Source: Bacteroidales bacterium
Lineage (GTDB): Bacteria > Bacteroidota > Bacteroidia > Bacteroidales > F082
Assembly: GCA_016285355.1 (NCBI GenBank)
Contig: JAEEQP010000013.1
Location: forward strand, 7,332-71,331
Direction of reading: 5' to 3'
DNA length: 64,000 nucleotides
Shown in pieces: positions 16,629-25,878 of the stretch. The position numbers and the translations under genes were made by a program. Under the pieces are notes generated by a model. It ran no database searches, had not been told where the DNA came from, and saw nothing but the letters and a program-made list of their open reading frames with translations. Position 1 is the first letter of the stretch; every line of letters starts with the position of its first letter.

Positions 16629-17200
16629 TTATTGGTCGTTTCCTTGACGCGCATGTCGCCGAGCAACACATCCCAGAAGCCGATGGTGCGGCCTCCGATT
16701 TGGGTCTCTTTGCGCTTCACGTAAACGGTAATGTCCTTTTTGGTTGTGTCCTTATACACCATGTTGCCTTCAGCGTCGTAGCCACGGAAGGTCTGGAAGA
16801 TGGTAATGACACCCACGTAGGTGCCGTCGGGCTGACGCTGCAAGTCGCTGACATACTCGATGTTGTACCATTCAATCTCGACGCGGTCGTAGTTGAGGCG
16901 CATCAGGTGTTCGAAGTACTTACGGACACGATAGTAGGTGATTTGGTTGGAACTCAATGAAGAAACACCAATTTCGGCATCGTTCATGAAAAGTTCCTCG
17001 GCACGGTCGATGACGCGGTTGGCCTCGCTGAAAGGCGTTTCCTTCGAGCCGACGATTTTGACATATTTGCTCAGGTCTCTCACCTTTTCCAAGGCAAGGC
17101 TGTCGATGGCCTGCTTACGTTCGAAACTCAGTTCGTCCTGTGCCATGGCGCTACCCACAACGCACAAGGCAATCACTAATGTGGCGATGATCTTTTTCAT
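16625..17200 (-). CDS. secreted protein of unknown function
   Basis: A 191-aa protein with a signal peptide ending GSAMAQ. After a helical segment with charged residues there is a beta-rich part (IEWYNIEYVSDLQRQPDGTY, then GVITIFQTFRGYD and KKDITVYVKRKE). That fold pattern recalls NTF2/SnoaL-like or lipocalin-like small domains, but no family could be named. It overlaps both neighbours by 4 bp. Confidence 0.7.
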   Translation of the reverse strand: MKKIIATLVIALCVVGSAMAQDELSFERKQAIDSLALEKVRDLSKYVKIVGSKETPFSEANRVIDRAEELFMNDAEIGVSSLSSNQITYYRVRKYFEHLMRLNYDRVEIEWYNIEYVSDLQRQPDGTYVGVITIFQTFRGYDAEGNMVYKDTTKKDITVYVKRKETQIGGRTIGFWDVLLGDMRVKETTNK

Positions 17201-17832
17201 TTCTTTATCAGTTCAAGTTCGTTAATCTTTCCGTTGCTGTTGTATTTGATTTCGTGCACCTTCTCGGTTGCCTTCTTTTGGTCCTTCAGGTAGTTGAGAT
17301 AGTTCTCAATGGTGGTCGGACGGTCGTAGTCGTTGAAGTCAGGGTTTTGCTTGATGATGATGAGCACCGGCACGTTGGGCGACTCAAACAGGCTCATGGT
17401 TTCTTTGATGACGCTGTTGGCTTGATTGACACTGCTCGCATTGGCAATGGAAGTGAAGTTACGTCCCAGGACGACATCAGCGGCCTCGATTTTCTCATTC
17501 TTTTCGGCGGCGATGCGTTCCTCTTCTGCTTTTTGGGCACGTTCGCGGGCTAATTTCTTTTCCACTTCGAGCAGCAGGTCATCGACCTCTGCATTTTGCA
17601 GGTTCCAGTCCTTAATGGTCTGGACGCGAGCTTCTTTTTCTTCGAGAGTCCAAAGGGTCTCGTCGTTGAGGATGGCGTTCAGGTCTTTCACGGCCTGTTC
17701 GACTCTTGATCTCCATTCAGCTTCGGCGGCTTCTTTTGCCAGCTGTTTCTTGCTTTCGCAACTCGTGGTGCTTCCCAGCGTAACGAAAACTGCCAGAAGT
17801 ACCATCATAATGCTTGTGATTTTACTTTTCAT
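17197..17832 (-). CDS. coiled-coil lipoprotein, first gene of the LRR operon
   Basis: A 211-aa protein with a lipobox (GSTTSC) after a hydrophobic segment. It is then mostly charged helix (ARERAQKAEEERIAAEKNEK), which predicts a coiled coil anchored to the membrane, and ends in a small Lys-rich domain. No family was recognised. The -7 element TATTTTTG lies at 17885-17892 (minus). The 4-bp overlap with the next gene continues through the whole operon to 13321. Confidence 0.7.
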   Translation of the reverse strand: MKSKITSIMMVLLAVFVTLGSTTSCESKKQLAKEAAEAEWRSRVEQAVKDLNAILNDETLWTLEEKEARVQTIKDWNLQNAEVDDLLLEVEKKLARERAQKAEEERIAAEKNEKIEAADVVLGRNFTSIANASSVNQANSVIKETMSLFESPNVPVLIIIKQNPDFNDYDRPTTIENYLNYLKDQKKATEKVHEIKYNSNGKINELELIKK

Positions 17833-17884
17833 ATTGTAAATTTTAAAATTCTTTCTTTATAACTCCAATGATGCTAATAAATTG

Positions 17885-17892
17885 CAAAAATA
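17885..17892 (-). promoter_or_regulatory. -7 element of the LRR operon
   Basis: TATTTTTG on the minus strand, 52 bp before the lipoprotein gene start. No promoter-like element is seen inside the overlapping genes, so it probably drives all four. Confidence 0.5.
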
Positions 17893-17916
17893 GTTCTTTT
17901 TTTCTTTGGTTGACTA

Positions 17917-18489
17917 TTATTGCCCCAAAGAAATTTTCTTTAATACCTTATAGAAAGGTCCCGATGGTTGCAGAAAACTCTGGAAATAAACCAATTCCTT
18001 CACATCGGCATGAAGATAGGTCTTCTGCTCGATGGAGTTGTAAATCTGCATAAAAAATTGTTTATCAACTAATTGCTTGATACGACAAACGGTGAGGTGC
18101 GGCACAAAGTTTTGTCGGTCGCGGAGGTAGCCCAAATCGTCGAAAGCATCAAGCAGGTTGGCTTCAAGGTCAAACAAGGCTTTGGGTTGGTCGGTCATGC
18201 CGAGCCAAAGCACGCGCGGCGTGTGGTTGCTGCCGAAGAGCCCAGTGCGGTCGAAGTCCATTGTGAAGGGCCGGTGGTTTTTGGCCACTTTCTGGCAGGC
18301 TTCGATGATGGCGGGCACATCCTGCTCGGGCGTATTGCCCAAGAACTTCAAAGTCAGATGGATTTGATTGGTTTTCACATAGTTGATATAACGTTCATGC
18401 TGAAGATTTTTCTTCAATTTTTCCACCATAGCCGGAAACTCCGCGCCGCATGGAATGGAAATGGCTAAGAAGGTTCGTAAGGTTTTCAT
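17917..18489 (-). CDS. thpR: RNA 2',3'-cyclic phosphodiesterase
   Basis: The start is chosen at the ATG giving MKTLRTFLAISIP (190 aa), because the family begins R-x-F-x-A-I-x-x-P. Both catalytic tetrapeptides of the 2H phosphoesterase superfamily are present: HLTLKFLGN (His44) and HLTVCRIK (about residue 128). It opens 2',3'-cyclic phosphates of RNA. It follows the M14 peptidase gene by 42 bp on the same strand and may be co-transcribed. Confidence 0.9.
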   Translation of the reverse strand: MKTLRTFLAISIPCGAEFPAMVEKLKKNLQHERYINYVKTNQIHLTLKFLGNTPEQDVPAIIEACQKVAKNHRPFTMDFDRTGLFGSNHTPRVLWLGMTDQPKALFDLEANLLDAFDDLGYLRDRQNFVPHLTVCRIKQLVDKQFFMQIYNSIEQKTYLHADVKELVYFQSFLQPSGPFYKVLKKISLGQ

Positions 18490-18531
18490 TAATTCAAAAT
18501 TTGTTTGCAATAATTAGGATTGTTGACGCTG

Positions 18532-20277
18532 TTATCTCACTATCCCCACCGGATACACCAAGTAATTCTTGTCATAATAGGGCGAGCGTTCGTAGAACCA
18601 GTTCAGGATTTCGTACTGTGAGGGTTGCTTGTCTTTCGGGAAAGCGGCCTTCCATTGTTTAAACTGCTCCGCAAGGAAGGGGTCGGCGCTGAGCATCTGT
18701 TGGGCCATGGGCTCCATCTTATAAACCTCAAAGTATTCCACACGCTGCAACACATTGTTGAAGAAGCCCCATTCGAACAGCGAGCCTTGCATTTCAGGCT
18801 CCAGCAGATTCATTAGGAGTCGGACACCGTCTTGCGAGGTCTTGATTACCGCCGAGCCTTTCGGGAAAGTGACTTCCTTAGTGATTTCTTCCGTGTCGAA
18901 ATGTGCTACACGGCTGTGACCTTCGGATGGCGTAGGCATAAACTCAACATTGCTGAAACGGTACGTATTCACTTGCAATGTCTTCTCACTCTTCAACAGA
19001 TTCATCTCGAAGCCATGCGCCTTGACAATATCGATGACTTTACCATATTGCGCCGGAATGATGTATTCCTTGGGCACCGACAACAACTTCTCGGGCCGCG
19101 TGGAAAGCATCCTGCGGATTTTGCGCGTCTCGGGTCGCGTAGTATCATAGGCATAATACCAACCTCCTGTGATGTCGCTGTGCACCGTGTCGAAATGATA
19201 ACCCAAGAAATCCTCCATGATGGTATCGTTCATTTCCGAATCCATGTTGATGGGCAACTCCTTAAGAGTCAAATCGTTTTTCTTGGCCTGCGTCAACGCG
19301 TTGTTGAAATTGTCTTTATCGTTGCGGATGATTTTCAGCGTCTCCACAATCATGTGATAGGTAGAGAACACACGGTCCTTATAAGGTTTCAACATGTGGG
19401 TTTCCAGCAGAATGCCCGGACAGTTGCGAGCCGTGGTATAGGCCTCGGAAAACATAGCAGAAAAGCTTTCGTCATACAAAAATCCCGTCGGGTCGCCCCA
19501 AGGACGGAATTCAACGTAGCGGGTGATGGGGATGCCTTTGTTTTTCATCTCTTGTTTGATCTGCGGCTCCCATATCAAATTTAACCAACGCGTAATCGAA
19601 GGGTCGTAATTGCCAAAATTCTCTGTCGAATAGGTCGTTACGTACTGATAATCTGCTCCATTGGTGGCATGAGTGTCGAAAAACAGGTCGGGGTGCCATT
19701 GATTGAACAGGGCTGCGAAGGCTTGTATTTCGGGGGTGTCAAGTTTGGTGAAGTCGCGGTTAAGGTTTAAGCCTTGGGCATTCACACGCCAACCCATTTG
19801 TTTCGGGCCGTTTTGATTGATGCGGTTGTAAGGCGAAAAGTTGGCTAAGCCATCGGGGCTCAAAACCGGAATGAAAAGGAAGGAGAAATCATTCAACAAA
19901 TCAGCATTATTACCGTAGTTCAACATGTCGCGGATAAGCATGAACATGGCATCCTTACCGTTGGGTTCGCCAGGATGGATGCAGGATTGGACGAGGATGA
20001 TATTTTTTCCACTCTTGCGGATTTTCTTTGGCTTGGTGTAGCCGTTTTCGTCAACGATGAGGAGCGGTATTTCACGACCTTGAACCGTCGTCCCAATACT
20101 TTGGTAATGCACTTGTTTGAACTGTTTCGCAAGCATTTTTGCATAGGCAATCGTACCTTCGTAATTGTCTGTTTCCAAGTAGTTTGACTTTTCGAAAGTG
20201 GTGGTGAGATCGACTTCTTTATTGCCGCAACCTGCCAAAAGAAGCAAGGCCAACAAAAAAGGAAAATAGTTCTTCAT
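18532..20277 (-). CDS. M14 family zinc carboxypeptidase, lipoprotein
   Basis: The start at ATG 20275-20277 gives 581 aa with a lipobox (LLLLAGC). The M14 zinc site is H101-x-x-E104 (HPGEPNG) with a later His in FFDTHATNGAD. The general-base Glu region (PGILLETHML) follows. The C-terminal half is a non-catalytic beta domain. It probably removes C-terminal residues or cuts peptides in the periplasm or at the surface. Length and layout match the Bacteroidota M14 lipoproteins of about 570-600 aa. The longer in-frame start (MERKKL) would bury the signal peptide and is rejected. Confidence 0.85.
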   Translation of the reverse strand: MKNYFPFLLALLLLAGCGNKEVDLTTTFEKSNYLETDNYEGTIAYAKMLAKQFKQVHYQSIGTTVQGREIPLLIVDENGYTKPKKIRKSGKNIILVQSCIHPGEPNGKDAMFMLIRDMLNYGNNADLLNDFSFLFIPVLSPDGLANFSPYNRINQNGPKQMGWRVNAQGLNLNRDFTKLDTPEIQAFAALFNQWHPDLFFDTHATNGADYQYVTTYSTENFGNYDPSITRWLNLIWEPQIKQEMKNKGIPITRYVEFRPWGDPTGFLYDESFSAMFSEAYTTARNCPGILLETHMLKPYKDRVFSTYHMIVETLKIIRNDKDNFNNALTQAKKNDLTLKELPINMDSEMNDTIMEDFLGYHFDTVHSDITGGWYYAYDTTRPETRKIRRMLSTRPEKLLSVPKEYIIPAQYGKVIDIVKAHGFEMNLLKSEKTLQVNTYRFSNVEFMPTPSEGHSRVAHFDTEEITKEVTFPKGSAVIKTSQDGVRLLMNLLEPEMQGSLFEWGFFNNVLQRVEYFEVYKMEPMAQQMLSADPFLAEQFKQWKAAFPKDKQPSQYEILNWFYERSPYYDKNYLVYPVGIVR

Positions 20278-20418
20278 GCGCTTAGATTTTAGGTTATTGA
20301 ACCAGCTAAATATTTTACAAAAGTAGGTCTTTTTGAGGAGATTTCGCTTGATGACAAGTTTTTTTCTTTCCAATTCAACAAAAAAACGTATTTTCGCCCA
20401 TTCAAAATTGATTTTATT

Positions 20419-21366
20419 ATGAACACTTATTCCATAGGAATCGACATTGGCGGCACCAACACCGACATTGGGCTGGTGCGCGACGACGGCCGCGTTATGG
20501 CCAAGAAAAACATTACCACCAGAAACTATTTCGACGCGTCGATTTATGTGTCAGACGTGTACGACCAGATTAAACTGTTGATGACTGAAAACGGTATTGA
20601 CGCCGTCGATGGCATCGGTGTGGCGGCTCCGGTGGGCAACTACTACACAGGCTGCATCGAGAACGCCTCTAACCTCAACTTCAAAGGTGTGACGAACTTG
20701 AGGGAGATGTTCGGAAAATACACGGACGCGCCAGTGGTGGTTTCCAACGATGCCAACGCTGCGGCCTACGGCGAACTCGTCTATGGCGGTGCTCGCGGCA
20801 TGAAGAATTTCGTGATGTTCACTCTCGGCACAGGCGTGGGTAGCGGTATTGTAGTTGACGGAAAGCTGGTACTCGGCAAGACCGGTGGAGCTGGCGAGTT
20901 GGGTCATGCCATATTGATTCCCGAAGGGCGTCTGTGCGGCTGCGGAGGAAGGGGCTGCCTTGAGACCTACACGTCATCCAAGGGCATTGTTCGTACTACC
21001 GTGGAACTGTTAGAGCAGAGGCTTGATTATAAAGGTGTGCTTTCGCATTACAAGCCCAGCGAAATCTCCAGCAAGATGGTTGGCGAAGCAGCCAATGACG
21101 GAGACCCCTTGGCTATCGAAGTGTTTGAAAAGACTGGTTACTGGTTGGGCATCGCCATGGCCAACGCGGTGACGTTCAGCGGCCCTGAGGCCATCTTCCT
21201 GATGGGCGGTCCAGTGAAGGCGGGTGAGGCGCTGCTGAAACCCTTGCGCAAGTCATTTGAAGAGCATCTGTGCTTCATCTTCAGAGGCAGCGTGGACATT
21301 CGCGTCTCTGAATTGCCAGATAATGATGCGGCTATCCTTGGGGCGGCTGCGTTGACTAAAGCGTAG
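20419..21366 (+). CDS. ROK family sugar kinase (glucokinase-like)
   Basis: A 315-aa protein. Its ATP-binding DIGGTNTDIGLV opens the protein. The catalytic aspartate is in VVSNDANAAAYGE, and the ROK signature GELGHAILIPEGR is followed by the zinc motif CGCGGRGCLETY near residue 172. Such enzymes phosphorylate glucose, N-acetylhexosamines or mannose; the sugar cannot be told from sequence alone. The -7-like TATTTTCG at 20389-20396 precedes it. It is a single-gene unit ending in a strong terminator at 21476-21509. Confidence 0.85.
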   Translation: MNTYSIGIDIGGTNTDIGLVRDDGRVMAKKNITTRNYFDASIYVSDVYDQIKLLMTENGIDAVDGIGVAAPVGNYYTGCIENASNLNFKGVTNLREMFGKYTDAPVVVSNDANAAAYGELVYGGARGMKNFVMFTLGTGVGSGIVVDGKLVLGKTGGAGELGHAILIPEGRLCGCGGRGCLETYTSSKGIVRTTVELLEQRLDYKGVLSHYKPSEISSKMVGEAANDGDPLAIEVFEKTGYWLGIAMANAVTFSGPEAIFLMGGPVKAGEALLKPLRKSFEEHLCFIFRGSVDIRVSELPDNDAAILGAAALTKA

Positions 21367-21475
21367 ACTGCTGGTTACAAAAGTCGCTTTCGTGATTGTC
21401 TTGTATGTAGCTGAGCGATGATCGTTGTTTTCTTTGATTTTCGTTTTGACATTAATATTACGTTTAAAAACAAAA

Positions 21476-21509
21476 AAAAGGCCAGAACCTTTTTAGAGTC
21501 TGGCCTTTT
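21476..21509 (+). terminator. intrinsic terminator after the ROK kinase gene
   Basis: AAAAGGCCAGA (21476-21486) pairs perfectly with TCTGGCCTTTT (21499-21509) across a 12-nt loop. The A- and T-runs at both ends make it bidirectional, so it may also end the minus-strand transcript of the defence locus. Confidence 0.85.
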
Positions 21510-21544
21510 AAGTCGAAAACTAACAAATTACAGACCAACCACCA

Positions 21545-21664
21545 TCAATTATTAGATTCTTTACAACAGTCATAATCACAGGACATAATTGTCTCCTTGT
21601 TCCTGTAATTCGTAGCATTTGCGCCCAGTTTTTTGGTCATGTATTCAATTTTATTAGCCTTCAT
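21545..21664 (-). CDS. possible 39-aa Cys-containing small ORF
   Basis: ATG at 21662-21664 opens 39 codons starting MKANKIEYMTKKLGANAT and ending with CDYDCCKESNN. Its start overlaps the end of a degraded ORF (21654-21909). The three clustered Cys and Lys-rich start are reminiscent of short secreted or modified peptides, but there is no recognisable leader and no promoter of its own. It may be only read-through sequence of the decayed gene. Confidence 0.25.
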   Translation of the reverse strand: MKANKIEYMTKKLGANATNYRNKETIMSCDYDCCKESNN

Positions 21665-21909
21665 TCTTAATATATAAAATCATTCTCTGATTGTTTGATA
21701 TATTAAATCCTGGGTCACCTTTATACCCCCCATTGTCTTGGACATAGTCTAATAAAAGGAAACACCTTCATACTTTCCACCACTAACTTTGACTTTTCGG
21801 CATGTATAATTCCTTAACTGAACTATTTTTGAAATGTCGCTTAAATTGGCCGAATATTCATCCTCATTTGTGGAGTAGAAAGCCCTTGCATTTATACCTA
21901 AACCATGAT
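21654..21909 (-). pseudogene. decayed 3' remnant downstream of the STAND gene
   Basis: Two overlapping frames look coding. The first reads INARAFYSTNEDEYSANLSD and continues to GGKYEGVSFY before a stop. A second frame continues as LLDYVQDNGGYKGDPGF to NNQRMILYIKNEG and stops at 21654. Joining them needs a single frameshift near 21750-21760. No start codon fits either frame. The protein family was not recognised, and it may be the remains of another gene of the defence locus. Confidence 0.45.
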
Positions 21910-24900
21910 TTACATGTCGTATCTTAACTTCATAAAGTCAACGGAGCTTTGCTCTCTTTCAAGCATCGTTTTCTCGTCTTTTGCGCATAAGTGAGCCCAC
22001 TCAACCACGTCGAGATTCGGATGGTTGTAAAGGTTTTCAAAGCACTTTATGTTGGTTTGATGAAGCGGTATTGTGGTACCTGTCCAACTATAGGAACCTA
22101 AGTTGGCGTGCAAACTGTCCCGCACCTCTCTCATACTGCCGAAATTATCTAGAAGCCAAATAAACCAACTGCTGAAACGCTCACTGCCACCAGGCCTGTC
22201 ATCCTTATCAACAGCGTCATAACAAGGAGCCATTGATGCAATCCTTGCTGGTGCGGAGTCTGGGTTTTTCAGACACAGATCTTTAATAAACTCTTCTCCC
22301 AATTCAAAGAACGGCCCTGTGCCAAATCCAAAACCAGAGCCAAGTTCGTCCTTTACTTGGAAATAGAATAGATAATAATCAGGCGACAAGAACTTCTCAA
22401 TAAATTCATCCCATATCACGTCACGATAATCCCTCAACAACTCAGTAAACAAACCCTCGGAATTCAAATGTACGAACTTTGAATTATAGAGTTCAATCAT
22501 CTTGTGGTTGATGGCTTTGGCAAAATCCTTGTCTTCTTTTGTGTGTTCAAGAATATGAACTACCAGTCTTATGTATTCATAGAAATTTCTGTCGCTATCG
22601 CCTACAACGGGGTAATGGATTATTGCATTTCTAATGGCTGACTTACAATCCAAATCCTCATCATGATCCATGAAGATACGATGTATAAGAACAAAATCAA
22701 CCAACAGCTTATAATCCTCAGGATAATTTTCGTTGATGGCCTTCACCATATTTTCATAACGGCTCTTGGTTATTGCTCTGAAATAGCTCAGATATGTCAC
22801 CAAGGAATTCTTTGGCAGTTTGCATGATTTTTCTTCTTCACCAATCCGATAAAAATTCCTCAGGTCATCATGCTCGGCGAATGCCAATATCCGTATATAT
22901 AGTCCCTTCCTGTCATTATCATACAGCTTGTCCAAGAAAACCAGCAGTTCTTCTCTATTCTTCGCCTCATCACAAAAAGACAGCAGAAAAGAACTGTGGT
23001 AATTGTCATCGCCCTCAAGCACCACTTTCAGAATCACATCAAAAAACTCCGTTATCTCTTCATGGCTCAAGGTCTCGGAAATCTTTTTTGCGAATCTGTT
23101 GTCTATATATTCGTTGTCGTTCAAAATCAGGCGGACTTCATCTTCATTCTTATAGATTTCTTGGGCAATAAACTTGTCAGCCAATGGGTCGAACAACTGT
23201 GCCGAGAGTTGAACAATGTCCTCGTCCTTCATTCTATAGTCAGCCCACAATTTGTTTCTTGCCTCTTTAAGGTCGGTGATAAAACTTGATGGCCTGATTT
23301 TTTTTATCCATTGCTCTATATATTCCAAACTGAGCTTCCCAATTTCATTTTCTTTTAACAACCTTCTCGCATGTTCCAATTGTTCATACTCGTCATCCCA
23401 TTTATTCCCTCTTATCTCAACGACTTTTTCAATGAGTGGATTCATCACATTCCAATTCCCATCTCTTATCCACTGGAACGTATTATCCACTACCACTTTC
23501 GCCACCATATCAACGCTTGATGGCTTTGTAGTCATTAGGCTAATCAAGAGGTCTCTACAGTCATACCAATAGTCGTATATCTCCTTGTAAGATTTGGGTG
23601 CATAGTCTTTCTTGTTTTCAAAACCAAATTTTTCAGCACCACCCATTTTCACAAACTGTCCGTTTCTGAACGCCTCACTGATGCACCTCAAAGCAATGGC
23701 AAGATAAGCATCGCCCAAATCAACAAGCTTCTTCAAAGTGTTGAACCTCTGAGTCAAATCAACTTCTGTACCCGCCAATTGCACATGGAACAACTGATTC
23801 AATTGCGCTGTTGCATTGTTGCCATAATCCTCATTTTCGGCAATTGCCAGTTTGGCAAGCACCTGTACCGCTTTTTCATAACTTTCTTTGGCAAAACACA
23901 ACTTTTCCAATGCCCACACAACATTCCTCCTTCCATCGCCGTCAAACTCGTTCTTCAACCAATCAAACGATTTGCCTTTGACAATATCATAAATACACTC
24001 AGCTACGGCAGCCGGGTTCACCGTTGACATAGCGAGGAAGAGTTGTGAACCCAGACCAGAACAGATAACTTCCTCGTTGAAAAAAGGGTCATTCACATCC
24101 CTTCTCACCAGTTCACCAACAAGTTCAAAGGCTGCATTATCACCAGTCATCTGCTGGATATGTTTGCAGAAACCCTCACTAATATACCCTTGAATCTCCT
24201 GCTCTTGCAACTGTATATTATCAATCATCTCCTTAAAATGTTCACTGCTGTTGCAAACATTCTTGAACCATTGAGCCGTAAGCCAAACAGCCAAAGGGAA
24301 AGGTCTCACATGCAACCAATCGCCCAAAACATCCACCAAAGTTGGGTTATACTGTTTTATCAGCCGCTCAGCCAGACTCCTTCTTTGGGTAAAGTTCAAT
24401 GGTCCCAATGGTGTGATATGCTCATAATTGATGATATAATTGAAAGCCTCTCGCGGTTTTCCCCTGTATGGAAACGGCATACACAGCGACAGGGTCTGCA
24501 TCATGGTCATCGCTTCATTGTCATGCTCGCCCAAATTCAATAGCTTTGGCATTAAATGCTCAACCACTTCCACGCCGGCTTTTTTTTCTTTCAAATATGC
24601 CGAAACTAACTCTATGGCCATCTGTGGATAGCCACCAGCCAATTCCTTTATCGCCTTTACGTCTTCTTCAGGGAAACGGTCGTTGGGGAGGTTCTGGTCA
24701 ATATATTCATTGACACGCACTCTCATGTCACTGGGGTTAAGCCACAAAACCTCTTCTTTCTTCCTCAATTTCAGTTTCTCGTTGAAATAGTCATGATTGG
24801 CCGCTATAATTCTGAACTGTGGGTTGTTTTGATTTCTACAACTAATCATTTGAAGCAAGAAATCCAACGGACAATCGTCAATGATAATAATTCCATCCCC

Positions 24901-25878
24901 ATCTTCATTTCGTTTCATAATTTGAGCAGCCTCGGCCAACAAGTCATCCTCGTCACCCGAATACTTGGCGAAATAACGGTTAGGATTCCTTTCTGTCTGG
25001 TGGAATGCCTCATAAATCAACTTTGACTTACCCATACCCGATAAGGCAGTCAAAATCAACGTCGGCTGATCATCGTCCCGAAGTGCATCAATAATCTCCT
25101 TGGTTTTATCATTCTCCAAGAACTCACCCGTTTGGTTCTCAGCGTATGAAGAAACCGGCAATGGTTTTATTTTTTGCCTTTTATTGAAAAAAACAGCTTC
25201 ACCTGTTTCTTGCGCAAACTGATAGTCACTTTCATCAACTATACTCTTCAATGCCTCAACCCTGGCAAATTCAAGAGCCGAAGGACAATCTATTTCATTA
25301 TTGGTGCCTCTATATGAATGTATACCTGTCATGTAAGCAGAGAGATACAATCCTCCTTCATTGTCAGAATAAAAAACCCCACCACCTGATGTAGCCTCAA
25401 AAATAGCTTGAGCATTTATGTTTTGTGAGGTTAAATTAATATCAACAGCCCAAATACCAGATGCTCTTCTATTAACCTGATTGATCCGCAAATTTGTTTC
25501 CTTCCATCTATATCCACATAATGTGGCCTCCCCCGCAATTTCCTTTGCCAACAAACTTACTTTATCCAAACCAGAAACTGGAGCGTTCTCCATGTTCTCA
25601 ACAATCATCACAGCAACATCTTTCGGTATATCAAACAGAGGGATGTCAATAACCCTGAGATTAAAAACGTTACTATTCCTATACAATGCAACTTTGATGT
25701 CATCAGCAGGTAGTGGTGCCTCCTTGTCTTTTGCTTGAATAACATGAGCTGCGGTTAGCACATAAAACACATCATTCACCAGCACAATGGTACCGGAGCC
25801 TTCACCATTGTCAGGTTGGCAAAAAATCTTCACAGCAACCTTTTTAAGGTCTTTTATTTCAGGTTTTGTTAGAAACAT
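21910..25878 (-). CDS. trypsin-like protease fused to STAND NTPase (AVAST-like defence protein)
   Basis: A 1322-aa protein. Residues 1-215 form a trypsin-like protease with a plausible triad: H45 in YVLTAAHV, D87 in KDVAVMIVE and S164 in ATSGGGVF. A STAND-type NTPase follows, with the Walker A region TALSGMGKSKL (about 277-287) and Walker B IIIIDD (330-335). From about 500 to the end it is helical repeat, as expected for a target-sensing region. No signal peptide is present. It overlaps by 10 bp the MBL-fold gene upstream. MBL, trypsin and STAND modules are the parts of type I AVAST antiviral systems as I know them, though here protease and STAND share one chain. Confidence 0.85.
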   Translation of the reverse strand: MFLTKPEIKDLKKVAVKIFCQPDNGEGSGTIVLVNDVFYVLTAAHVIQAKDKEAPLPADDIKVALYRNSNVFNLRVIDIPLFDIPKDVAVMIVENMENAPVSGLDKVSLLAKEIAGEATLCGYRWKETNLRINQVNRRASGIWAVDINLTSQNINAQAIFEATSGGGVFYSDNEGGLYLSAYMTGIHSYRGTNNEIDCPSALEFARVEALKSIVDESDYQFAQETGEAVFFNKRQKIKPLPVSSYAENQTGEFLENDKTKEIIDALRDDDQPTLILTALSGMGKSKLIYEAFHQTERNPNRYFAKYSGDEDDLLAEAAQIMKRNEDGDGIIIIDDCPLDFLLQMISCRNQNNPQFRIIAANHDYFNEKLKLRKKEEVLWLNPSDMRVRVNEYIDQNLPNDRFPEEDVKAIKELAGGYPQMAIELVSAYLKEKKAGVEVVEHLMPKLLNLGEHDNEAMTMMQTLSLCMPFPYRGKPREAFNYIINYEHITPLGPLNFTQRRSLAERLIKQYNPTLVDVLGDWLHVRPFPLAVWLTAQWFKNVCNSSEHFKEMIDNIQLQEQEIQGYISEGFCKHIQQMTGDNAAFELVGELVRRDVNDPFFNEEVICSGLGSQLFLAMSTVNPAAVAECIYDIVKGKSFDWLKNEFDGDGRRNVVWALEKLCFAKESYEKAVQVLAKLAIAENEDYGNNATAQLNQLFHVQLAGTEVDLTQRFNTLKKLVDLGDAYLAIALRCISEAFRNGQFVKMGGAEKFGFENKKDYAPKSYKEIYDYWYDCRDLLISLMTTKPSSVDMVAKVVVDNTFQWIRDGNWNVMNPLIEKVVEIRGNKWDDEYEQLEHARRLLKENEIGKLSLEYIEQWIKKIRPSSFITDLKEARNKLWADYRMKDEDIVQLSAQLFDPLADKFIAQEIYKNEDEVRLILNDNEYIDNRFAKKISETLSHEEITEFFDVILKVVLEGDDNYHSSFLLSFCDEAKNREELLVFLDKLYDNDRKGLYIRILAFAEHDDLRNFYRIGEEEKSCKLPKNSLVTYLSYFRAITKSRYENMVKAINENYPEDYKLLVDFVLIHRIFMDHDEDLDCKSAIRNAIIHYPVVGDSDRNFYEYIRLVVHILEHTKEDKDFAKAINHKMIELYNSKFVHLNSEGLFTELLRDYRDVIWDEFIEKFLSPDYYLFYFQVKDELGSGFGFGTGPFFELGEEFIKDLCLKNPDSAPARIASMAPCYDAVDKDDRPGGSERFSSWFIWLLDNFGSMREVRDSLHANLGSYSWTGTTIPLHQTNIKCFENLYNHPNLDVVEWAHLCAKDEKTMLEREQSSVDFMKLRYDM

